Positions 20,915-27,000 of a stretch of DNA of 27,000 nt are shown here, piece after piece. Every line of letters begins with the position of its first letter. The first letter of the stretch is position 1. Below the pieces are notes generated by a model, which did no database searches, was not told the DNA's origin, and was given only the letters and a program-made list of their open reading frames with translations. The stretch comes from Bifidobacterium breve (GTDB taxonomy: Bacteria > Actinomycetota > Actinomycetes > S36-B12). The stretch spans positions 1-27,000 of the forward strand of contig CAMCYV010000006.1 in the NCBI GenBank assembly GCA_945885645.1. Direction: 5' to 3'. The translations under genes were made by a program, and so were the position numbers.

Positions 20915-22450
20915 ATGGCCGGGGTAATTGAAGAACTGCATTACTGGCCGCGGGTTGTAGCGCTGCCAACCAATACTTCGAAAGATCGGGTAGATATCCG
21001 TTCACCCTACGGTCAAGAGTTGTATTCACTCAATGTGTCAACCGAAGGTGATGTCACAACCGCTGTACAGGCAGCTCGAGCAGCGCAACAAATCTGGGCA
21101 ACTCGTTCACTACGAGAACGCGCCAAGGTGATTTTGGCCTTTCATGACTTAGTCCTAGCCAGCAAAGGCGAGCTACTTGACCTAATTCAATGGGAGACAG
21201 GCAAACCCCGGCGTGATGCAAATGAAGAATTACTCGATGTAACGCTGAATGCACGTTATTACGCTCGACACCTTGGTGCGCTCAAAGATCGAAGGCACCC
21301 AGGGGCATTTCCCTTACTCATCAGTGCAATCGAGCGTCATGTTCCAGTAGGCGTGGTGGGCATAATTGCTCCGTGGAATTACCCGCTGACCCTCGCTGTC
21401 AGTGATGCAATTCCAGCCCTACTTGCCGGTAACGGAGTAGTCCTTAAACCCGACCCCCTCACAAGCGTCACAGCACTTTACGTGATTGATCTGCTCTACC
21501 AAGCCGGATTGCCACGTGAACTCTTCGGTGTGGTGATCGGTGACGGAGCGCAACTGGGAACGCCGTTGATCAACCAAGTGGATTTCTTGATGTTCACAGG
21601 TTCAACCAAAGTTGGTCGCATTGTTGCCGCTCAGTGTGGTGAGCGCTTGATTGGTTCCGCATTGGAACTTGGCGGAAAGAATGCAATGATTATTCGTGCA
21701 GACGCTGATATCGAAAAAGCAGCTGAGATTGCTACGCGCGCCTGCTTTGGAAATACGGGTCAACTCTGCATCAGCATTGAACGACTCTATGTCCACAGCA
21801 GTATTGAACAAGAATTCCTTGATGCCTTCATTCGAAGAACTCGGGCAATGACCTACCAAGGCTCGGTGGGTTGGGGTGGCTCTTACGGTCCACTGATTTC
21901 ACCCGTTCATGCGGCGCGTGTCATGGCTTTTATCACTGATGCTCGTGAGAAAGGAGCCACAATTCACACCGGTGGTGAACTCAGCGGTAGTTCTACTATT
22001 GCACCAACAATTCTTACGGGTGTCGCAGAAAACATGAATGTGTGTCGCGAGGAAACTTTTGGCCCGGTCGTTTCAGTGAGTAGTTTTTCAAGTGAAGCCC
22101 AAGCGATTGAATTGGCTAACGACTCCGAATACGGACTTAATGCGAGCGTGATTTCCCGGGATAAGAAGCGCGCGTTGGCAATTGCCAAGCAACTTAAGGC
22201 AGGCACGGTCAACATCAACGAAGGCTATGCAACAGCCTGGTCAACCCTTGGATCACCCATGGGCGGATTTGGTGCATCAGGACTTGGTCGTAGGCACGGG
22301 TTGGCTGGGATTGTGCAGTACACCGAGTCACAAACAATAGCCACCCAAAATGCACTGGGCTTTGGCCCACCATTTGGCCTCAGCGACGAAACGTGGGGAA
22401 ACCTTCTCACCACTTCACTTGGGCTCATGAAAAGAATCGGCTGGCGTTAG
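20915..22450 (+). CDS. NAD(P)-dependent aldehyde dehydrogenase, succinate-semialdehyde type
   Basis: A 511-residue aldehyde dehydrogenase superfamily enzyme. Cofactor-binding and catalytic residues are all present: N155 in PWNYP, K178 in VLKPD, the FTGSTKVG glycine turn at 227-234, the general base E251 in LELGGKN and the nucleophile C285 in GNTGQLC. Overall similarity is to the succinic-semialdehyde dehydrogenase group (GabD2-like in actinobacteria), which feeds succinate to the TCA cycle. Specificity cannot be confirmed by eye, and other medium-chain aldehydes are possible. The C-terminus is about 30 residues longer than in a minimal enzyme and has a FGLSDETWGNLLTTSLG segment. It begins two bases after guaB3, without a clear Shine-Dalgarno sequence, suggesting translational coupling. 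Why it travels with the guanine genes is not obvious. Confidence 0.88.
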   Translation: MAGVIEELHYWPRVVALPTNTSKDRVDIRSPYGQELYSLNVSTEGDVTTAVQAARAAQQIWATRSLRERAKVILAFHDLVLASKGELLDLIQWETGKPRRDANEELLDVTLNARYYARHLGALKDRRHPGAFPLLISAIERHVPVGVVGIIAPWNYPLTLAVSDAIPALLAGNGVVLKPDPLTSVTALYVIDLLYQAGLPRELFGVVIGDGAQLGTPLINQVDFLMFTGSTKVGRIVAAQCGERLIGSALELGGKNAMIIRADADIEKAAEIATRACFGNTGQLCISIERLYVHSSIEQEFLDAFIRRTRAMTYQGSVGWGGSYGPLISPVHAARVMAFITDAREKGATIHTGGELSGSSTIAPTILTGVAENMNVCREETFGPVVSVSSFSSEAQAIELANDSEYGLNASVISRDKKRALAIAKQLKAGTVNINEGYATAWSTLGSPMGGFGASGLGRRHGLAGIVQYTESQTIATQNALGFGPPFGLSDETWGNLLTTSLGLMKRIGWR

Positions 22451-22490
22451 AAGTCTTGCGTCTGGGATGCAAGTGGCTTGCCCGGGTGAT

Positions 22491-22502
22491 TATGGTTAGC
22501 CA
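22491..22502 (+). promoter_or_regulatory. Predicted leaderless promoter of the small membrane gene
   Basis: TATGGT (22491-22496), six bases, then the ATG at 22503. There is no Shine-Dalgarno sequence before this ATG. No convincing -35 is visible at 16-18 bases upstream. Confidence 0.4.
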
Positions 22503-22754
22503 ATGAACTCGGCGCCAAAGACGTATTTGCGATCGTCTCTGATTGCCGCAATCTTGTTCTTCCTACCCACGGGAATAGTCGCAGTTTCGTGCGCTTTGAC
22601 ATCACGCGGTCGGCTCGAGAACGGTGACGAAAGTGGAGCTGCAAGAGCTGCTCTTTGGGCACGTAGATTCATGGTTCTGACATTCGTTGTTGGTGGGGCC
22701 ATCTACCTGGTACTGGTCATCGCATTGCTTGCACTTGGCGCATTCAGTAGTTAA
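22503..22754 (+). CDS. Small CD225/dispanin-like membrane protein
   Basis: An 83-residue protein with two hydrophobic segments (about 10-33 and 57-81). The first contains LPTGIVAVSCALTSRG and is followed by a loop with NGDESGAARAALWARR. This arrangement, PxGIVAV in the first helix then GD-x-x-GA-x-x-A-x-x-A-x-R before the second, matches the CD225/dispanin family, widespread in actinobacteria. No biochemical function is known for the bacterial members, which are presumed to be plasma-membrane proteins. The ATG at 22503 fits the predicted -10 six bases upstream. It stands alone between the aldehyde dehydrogenase and guaA, 24 bases before the latter. The family assignment is by motif only and should be treated as likely, not certain. 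Confidence 0.7.
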   Translation: MNSAPKTYLRSSLIAAILFFLPTGIVAVSCALTSRGRLENGDESGAARAALWARRFMVLTFVVGGAIYLVLVIALLALGAFSS

Positions 22755-22778
22755 CCGCCCCGCTACTACGCTTAGACA
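22743..22778 (+). promoter_or_regulatory. Predicted leaderless guaA promoter
   Basis: TACGCT (22767-22772), six bases, then the ATG at 22779; a weak -35 TTCAGT (22743-22748) lies 18 bases upstream. The same TTCAGT-18-TANNNT-6-start layout occurs at glmS. No Shine-Dalgarno sequence precedes the ATG. Confidence 0.55.
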
Positions 22779-24347
22779 ATGCCTGCGAACCCCTCTGGAC
22801 CCGTGCTCGTTGTTGACTTCGGAGCCCAGTACGCACAATTGATCGCCCGACGGGTTCGCGAAGAAAACATCTATTCTGAAATTGTGGCCCACTTCATTAC
22901 TCGCCAGGAAGTAGTTGAAAAATCTCCATCGGCGATTATTCTCAGCGGTGGACCATCCAGTGTTTATGCCCCGGGCGCTCCATCATTTGATTCGGAGATC
23001 TTTGATTTAGGGATTCCGATTTTCGGGATTTGTTACGGCTTTCAACTGATGGCTAAATCACTGGGCGGGGAAGTCGCGCGCACGGGTACCAGTGAATATG
23101 GGCGTACCGATCTCACAACAAAAACAGCAAAGATTTTTTCTGATATTCCTGAGTCAATTTCAGTCTGGATGAGTCACGGGGACGCGGTTAATTCGGTGCC
23201 AGCAAACTTTAATGTGTGCGCGGTCTCAGCGGGCGCCCCTGTTGCGGGCTTTGAAGACATTGAGCATTCGCGCGCAGGAGTGCAGTTCCACCCTGAAGTC
23301 ATGCACTCACAGTTCGGCCAGAAAGTCCTTTCAAATTTCTTAATTCACGTGGCAAGGTGTGAACGAAACTGGACCATGTCCAATGTCATTGATGAACAGG
23401 TTGCCCGAATCTCTGCTCAGATCGGTAACTCGGAAGTGATTTGTGGGCTCTCTGGTGGAGTCGACTCGGCCGTTGCTGCGGCGCTAGTCCACAAAGCGGT
23501 TGGGGATCAACTCACCTGCGTGTTCGTGGACCACGGACTATTGCGCGCGGGTGAAGCAGAGCAGGTCGAGCGCGACTACGTTGCGGCAACCGGTATCAAG
23601 TTGATTGTCGTTGATGCAAAAAAAAGGTTCCTTGATGCACTCGCCGACGTCACCGAGCCGGAGACAAAGCGAAAAATAATTGGCCGTGAGTTCATTCGAG
23701 TCTTTGAAGACGCGGCAGCGCAGGTTGTTGAACAGGCTGGCAGTTCCGGTAGGAAAGTTGAATTCTTAGTACAGGGAACCCTTTACCCAGACGTGGTTGA
23801 ATCCGGTGGCGGTTCAGGTACCGCCAACATAAAAAGCCACCACAATGTTGGTGGTTTACCAGAGGACCTCGAATTCACTTTGGTGGAGCCACTGCGCACA
23901 TTGTTCAAAGACGAAGTCCGACAGGTGGGTTTAGACCTTGGGTTACCACCAGAAATTGTGTGGCGACACCCATTCCCCGGACCAGGATTAGCAATTCGCA
24001 TTATTGGCGCTGTCAACGAAGAGCGCTTGGAGATTCTGCGCCGAGCAGATCTAATTGCCCGCGAGGAGCTCAGCGCAGCAGGTCTAGATCGTGATGTGTG
24101 GCAATTCCCCGTCGTGTTGTTGGCCGATGTCAGAAGTGTTGGGGTGCAAGGTGATGGCCGGACATACGGACACCCGATTGTGCTGCGACCAGTGTCAAGT
24201 GAAGACGCAATGACCGCGGATTGGTCTCGGTTGCCCTACGACCTGATCGCAAAGATTTCCAACCGGATCACCAATGAGGTTGCCGAGGTGAATCGAGTAA
24301 CCCTCGACGTCACGAGCAAACCACCGGGAACCATTGAATGGGAATAA
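22779..24347 (+). CDS. guaA: GMP synthase, glutamine-hydrolysing
   Basis: Converts XMP to GMP using ATP and glutamine, the step after GuaB. At 522 residues it is the full two-part enzyme. The class I glutaminase (about 8-198) has its nucleophile C85 in GICYGFQLM and the HPE pair H171/E173 in GVQFHPEV. The ATP pyrophosphatase domain has the P-loop GLSGGVDS at 223-230. The C-terminal dimerisation domain ends ITNEVAEVNRVTLDVTSKPPGTIEWE, the standard terminus. FGICYGF has phenylalanine where methionine is more usual, a conservative change. Start: the ATG at 22779 gives the family N-terminus PVLVVDFGAQYAQ after eight residues and has a leaderless-type -10 just upstream. It is a separate unit from guaB, although both serve one pathway. 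Confidence 0.97.
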   Translation: MPANPSGPVLVVDFGAQYAQLIARRVREENIYSEIVAHFITRQEVVEKSPSAIILSGGPSSVYAPGAPSFDSEIFDLGIPIFGICYGFQLMAKSLGGEVARTGTSEYGRTDLTTKTAKIFSDIPESISVWMSHGDAVNSVPANFNVCAVSAGAPVAGFEDIEHSRAGVQFHPEVMHSQFGQKVLSNFLIHVARCERNWTMSNVIDEQVARISAQIGNSEVICGLSGGVDSAVAAALVHKAVGDQLTCVFVDHGLLRAGEAEQVERDYVAATGIKLIVVDAKKRFLDALADVTEPETKRKIIGREFIRVFEDAAAQVVEQAGSSGRKVEFLVQGTLYPDVVESGGGSGTANIKSHHNVGGLPEDLEFTLVEPLRTLFKDEVRQVGLDLGLPPEIVWRHPFPGPGLAIRIIGAVNEERLEILRRADLIAREELSAAGLDRDVWQFPVVLLADVRSVGVQGDGRTYGHPIVLRPVSSEDAMTADWSRLPYDLIAKISNRITNEVAEVNRVTLDVTSKPPGTIEWE

Positions 24348-24373
24348 TTAGGCCAATGACCGCCGAGAACGGC

Positions 24374-24385
24374 TAATGTTGCCTT
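24374..24385 (+). promoter_or_regulatory. Predicted leaderless promoter of the 116-residue membrane gene
   Basis: TAATGT (24374-24379), six bases, then the ATG at 24386. No Shine-Dalgarno sequence is present. No clear -35 is visible. The element lies inside the 38-base gap after guaA. Confidence 0.5.
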
Positions 24386-24736
24386 ATGGATTTCATTTAT
24401 AACCTCGTTGTCATTCTGCATTTCATCGGCCTTGCCAGTTTGGTTGGCGGTTTCATTGTCCAGATGTCAAGCCCCGCAAAAGGCGTCAATGCCGCGATGT
24501 TCCACGGTGCGCTCACTCAACTCGTCACTGGTGTCATCTTGGTTGGCATGGCTGAGAGTGGCATGGTCGACGAAGAAGTAGACACCACGAAGATCGCTGT
24601 GAAACTCGTGATCGTGTTGGTCGTAACGGCATTGGCATTCATTGGCCGCAAGAAAACCCCGCCGCAGGTCGCATTGTGGGGAGCAATTGGCGCGCTGAGC
24701 ATCGCTAATATCTTTATTGCCGTTCTCTGGAACTAA
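24386..24736 (+). CDS. Small integral membrane protein of unknown function
   Basis: A 116-residue protein with four predicted membrane spans, roughly 5-25 (IYNLVVILHFIGLASLVGGF), 38-57, 68-87 and 95-114. A histidine (H12) in the first helix, with the FIGLASLVGGF glycine pattern, and a second histidine (H40) before helix two are suggestive features, but I do not recognise a functional family. A short acidic loop (ESGMVDEEVDTTK) separates helices two and three, and a basic GRKKTPP loop separates three and four. A small membrane protein after guaA is common in actinobacteria, so this is probably the local version. It ends 13 bases before the end of the opposite-strand PIG-L gene, so the two converge. 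Coding status is well supported by length, composition and the promoter; the function is unknown. Confidence 0.78.
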   Translation: MDFIYNLVVILHFIGLASLVGGFIVQMSSPAKGVNAAMFHGALTQLVTGVILVGMAESGMVDEEVDTTKIAVKLVIVLVVTALAFIGRKKTPPQVALWGAIGALSIANIFIAVLWN

Positions 24737-24749
24737 ATAACTGAGCGTT

Positions 24750-25457
24750 TCACGCTGTATTAACTACCCGAAAACTTTCAGCGAGTGCATCGGGACCGAA
24801 GCCGGCTTGAATAGCGGTGGCGCTCATCCAGGTCCTGATACGTCCTTCAAGGTCTTCCACGTGTGCGGTTTGTGATTCGTGGGCCTGTAAGGCGGCCAAC
24901 TTGTGCGGCAACATGTCGGTGACATCCTCATAGTGATTCACCTCTGGTGCGCCCATCACCCACACTTCACCAACACTCCAGGCATCAAGTCCTTCTTCGT
25001 CGAGTAAAACTGGATGGGCGAACGGATTGCGGGCATCGGGGTAGACCGAAAAAATTGCGGCTTCACCGGCAGCGAGATGATCGGGGTGGGCGGAATAAAT
25101 CCGGTCCCAATTGCGTTCAGGGGACTGCATCACAACCCGCTGGGGTTTGACTTGGCGAATGACCCGACTGATATCCCGACGTAAGTCTTGACTCACCTGC
25201 AAAGCCCCGTCTGGGTAACCCAGGAAATGAATATCGGTGACACCCAGGGCTGCGCCGGCGGCCCGTTGCTCGGCCTGGCGGATCTTGGGAATCGCGCTTC
25301 GAGGGACGTCGCGGTCGGCCCCACCGGCGTCACCATTGGTGCAAATACAGTAACTGACCGCTATTCCGGCCTGGGTCCATTTACGAACCGTGCCCCCCGC
25401 GCCGAAATCGACGTCATCGGGGTGGGCGGTGATTACCAGAATGCGTTCGATTTCCAT
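24750..25457 (-). CDS. PIG-L (LmbE-type) zinc deacetylase
   Basis: A 235-residue Rossmann-like metal hydrolase of the PIG-L family, which removes acetyl groups from N-acetylglucosamine derivatives or cleaves related amides. The zinc site is visible: H12, D14 and D15 in AHPDD (11-15), and H124 and H127 in AHPDH. Actinobacterial members include MshB and Mca of mycothiol metabolism. This one is shorter than both and could equally act on another GlcNAc compound, so no symbol is given. The loop NGDAGGADRDVPRSAIPKIRQAEQ is typical of the family. The ATG is supported by GAGGGA six bases upstream. It is divergent from the secreted hydrolase gene, with about 100 bases between them. Confidence 0.9.
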   Translation of the reverse strand: MEIERILVITAHPDDVDFGAGGTVRKWTQAGIAVSYCICTNGDAGGADRDVPRSAIPKIRQAEQRAAGAALGVTDIHFLGYPDGALQVSQDLRRDISRVIRQVKPQRVVMQSPERNWDRIYSAHPDHLAAGEAAIFSVYPDARNPFAHPVLLDEEGLDAWSVGEVWVMGAPEVNHYEDVTDMLPHKLAALQAHESQTAHVEDLEGRIRTWMSATAIQAGFGPDALAESFRVVNTA

Positions 25458-25558
25458 TAAATTCCCTCTATAAATCGTCTCATTTGGTGAAATTTCTGAA
25501 TTACACGCATGTTCTTACTCGTGTGGATTAGTCACATGCGCCCCTTTCGTGTCAGAGT
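25458..25558. other. Divergent intergenic region with a 5-bp inverted repeat
   Basis: This 101-base gap must hold the start signals of both the PIG-L gene and the secreted hydrolase gene. TATAGA or TTATAG upstream of the PIG-L ribosome binding site is a possible -10 on the minus strand. ACACG (25503-25507) and CGTGT (25520-25524) form an inverted repeat with 12 bases between. I see no convincing promoter for the plus-strand gene. Confidence 0.3.
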
Positions 25559-27000
25559 ATGCATGTGCTTCCCCATAGTACAGGGCGTATCGCCCTGCCT
25601 TCCTTACGCGCGCTTCTGCGCGGTGGCTGCATTTTGCTATGCGCGAGTGCATTAATCCTGCAAGCTAGCCCGGCAACGGCCGATGGAAGCGGATGGCAAT
25701 CAACTAACTGGACCGGCGTGCTGGCCGGTGCACCCGTTCCAGGTGTCGGTTTACCCGCGGCTCCGGTGCCAGCAGGCGCCCCGGTCGCGCTCCCTGCCGA
25801 GTACGACATCAAACCCGAGTACGAGGGACAATCCCAGTGTGACCCGGTTGCAAAACCAGGAACCCAGCGCCTCGCTGACCTGATAAAGGCAACCTATGGC
25901 CAAGATGAAGTTGTGTGGATCCCGCGCGACTGCGGAGAGGGAGGCCAAAGTGAGCACAAGGAAGGCCGTGCAATCGACTGGATGGTCAATGTGCGGGTTG
26001 CGGAAGATCGCGCCGAAGCTGAAACATTTCTGAATTGGCTGATGGGACCGGATCAATTCGGTGTCGAGTACGGCAATGCAATTCGACTCGGCGTGATGTA
26101 CATCGGTTGGAACGACCGTATTTGGCGGGGCTACGACATTGGTAAGGGTTGGACTGAACTCAAAGGCTGTTTTGCAAAGCCGGACAAGGGATCGGATAAC
26201 ACTTGTCACCGCAACCACATCCACATTTCCCTGACTTGGGATGGTGCATCTGGTCGCAGTTCATTCTGGGACGGCACTCCTATGAACGCGCCTTATTGTG
26301 CGCGCGATAAATCTTCAACCGCTGGGGCTCCGGCTACCCGTGTTGGTGGAGTAGTCGCCGTTGGCCAAGTTCGAGTTGTAGACACTCGATCTGCCATCGG
26401 AGTGAAAGAACGTTGTCGATTGCAGCAGGATCGTTGGAATGGAGACAGTAAGCGAATTTTTGCAAAAGTTACCGGGGTCGGTGGGGTGCCCGCGGACGGT
26501 GTTGCTGCAGTCCTGATTCGCGTCTCGGTCTTGGGGGCAAATGCGCCCACGACTCTGCGTGCCTGGGCCCCGGGAGCAGGTTCCAGCGTTCCCGTGGTCA
26601 AAGCGCCGATAAACTCTGATGCGTCCGGGGATGCAATCATCCCGGTCGCATCCGATGGAACTATCGCAATTGCTACTACGGCCGGTGCCACAGATGTCAC
26701 CGTAGACGTTTTAGGTTATTACCCCGCTGGCTCCGGAGTGGAAAACAAGGCTGAGGTTGTTAGCGATACCTTGATCGCGCCAATGACCGAGTTTGGACCG
26801 CTCTCTGCACCTGTCCCCGCGCCAGTTGCACCTACCGTTCCGGCCGTGCCAGCACCAGGCGCTGCTCCAGAAGAAGGTGAGTTCATCGGTATCGGAGCTG
26901 AACTCGGCTATGAATCAATAAGCCAAGGTGCAATACAGCCGGGTGAGACCCGCACCGTGACACTCGCAGGTTTACCGGTTGGTGCGACGAGTGCACTTGT
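25559..27000 (+). CDS. Secreted M15-like peptidoglycan hydrolase with surface repeats, partial
   Basis: The frame is open for 480 codons to the window edge, so the gene is cut at its 3' end. Residues 1-41 are a signal peptide (basic RALLRGG, hydrophobic CILLCASALILQ, cleavage after ATA). A Pro/Ala/Val linker (about 54-80) leads to a domain at about 90-250 with the M15-type zinc pattern: SEHKEGRAID gives H133 and D140, and HRNHIHIS gives H220/H222. It resembles the ARB-07466/VldE-type C-terminal domain of actinobacterial wall enzymes. Six cysteines may form disulfides. Residues 268-388 form a beta-rich module (VRVVDTRSAIG, VTGVGGVPADGVAAVLIRVSV, TDVTVDVLGYYP) known as a repeated domain in actinobacterial surface proteins. 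A Pro/Ala linker follows, then the start of a second copy (PGETRTVTLAGLPVGAT). No Shine-Dalgarno sequence precedes the ATG; GTG at 25565 is an alternative. Confidence 0.85.
   Translation, partial: MHVLPHSTGRIALPSLRALLRGGCILLCASALILQASPATADGSGWQSTNWTGVLAGAPVPGVGLPAAPVPAGAPVALPAEYDIKPEYEGQSQCDPVAKPGTQRLADLIKATYGQDEVVWIPRDCGEGGQSEHKEGRAIDWMVNVRVAEDRAEAETFLNWLMGPDQFGVEYGNAIRLGVMYIGWNDRIWRGYDIGKGWTELKGCFAKPDKGSDNTCHRNHIHISLTWDGASGRSSFWDGTPMNAPYCARDKSSTAGAPATRVGGVVAVGQVRVVDTRSAIGVKERCRLQQDRWNGDSKRIFAKVTGVGGVPADGVAAVLIRVSVLGANAPTTLRAWAPGAGSSVPVVKAPINSDASGDAIIPVASDGTIAIATTAGATDVTVDVLGYYPAGSGVENKAEVVSDTLIAPMTEFGPLSAPVPAPVAPTVPAVPAPGAAPEEGEFIGIGAELGYESISQGAIQPGETRTVTLAGLPVGATSAL

Noticed and set aside
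24743..24756. Small AGCG/CGCT hairpin between the convergent membrane protein and PIG-L genes
   Set aside because: The stem is only four bases with no T-run, too weak to call a terminator.

Overview
The window is a conserved housekeeping block from an actinobacterium. Diagnostic features are a WhiB protein beside groES/groEL, a GuaB3-type IMPDH paralogue, a GroEL with a histidine-rich C-terminus, a THUMP-like methyltransferase, GTG starts and an apparently common use of leaderless mRNAs. The gene order follows the Mycobacterium tuberculosis stretch from rplM (Rv3443c) to guaA (Rv3396c), including whiB3 lying opposite to its neighbours, but in a much more compact form. Base composition looks balanced rather than GC-rich. 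That fits a streamlined planktonic (freshwater or marine) actinobacterium better than a mycobacterium or streptomycete; this placement is inference from gene order and composition only.

Layout: (1) 1-1716 is an accessory-looking edge: the end of a cupin protein, a DEDDh exonuclease and a VapBC-type toxin-antitoxin pair whose promoter is built on four 8-bp direct repeats. (2) 1717-8804 holds rplM-rpsI and the cell-wall precursor genes glmM, glmS, nnrD (NAD(P)HX repair) and alr. (3) 8868-12486 is a tightly packed, overlapping string: alpha/beta hydrolase, tsaE, tsaB, rimI and tsaD, which supply the t6A tRNA-modification proteins. (4) 12577-14494 is a convergent, overlapping pair: a secreted polysaccharide deacetylase and a methyltransferase. 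(5) 14526-16794 is groES-groEL under two CIRCE operators, ended by a strong bidirectional terminator. (6) 16835-18281 has whiB3/whiD-like and a MerR/B12-binding regulator, divergent around a perfect CRP/GlxR-type palindrome. (7) 18310-24347 is guanine nucleotide synthesis (guaB, guaB3, guaA) with an aldehyde dehydrogenase and a small CD225/dispanin-like membrane protein inserted. (8) 24386-27000 has a small membrane protein, a PIG-L deacetylase and the first 480 codons of a secreted M15-like peptidoglycan hydrolase with repeated surface domains.

The best leads are the CarH-like regulator with its Wx9EH cobalamin signature, the CRP-type site it shares with whiB, the repeat-built vapBC promoter, and the recurrent -10/6-nt/start-codon arrangement indicating leaderless transcription. 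I saw no tRNA or rRNA genes, CRISPR array, insertion sequence or prophage gene. No gene-free stretch exceeds about 210 bases.
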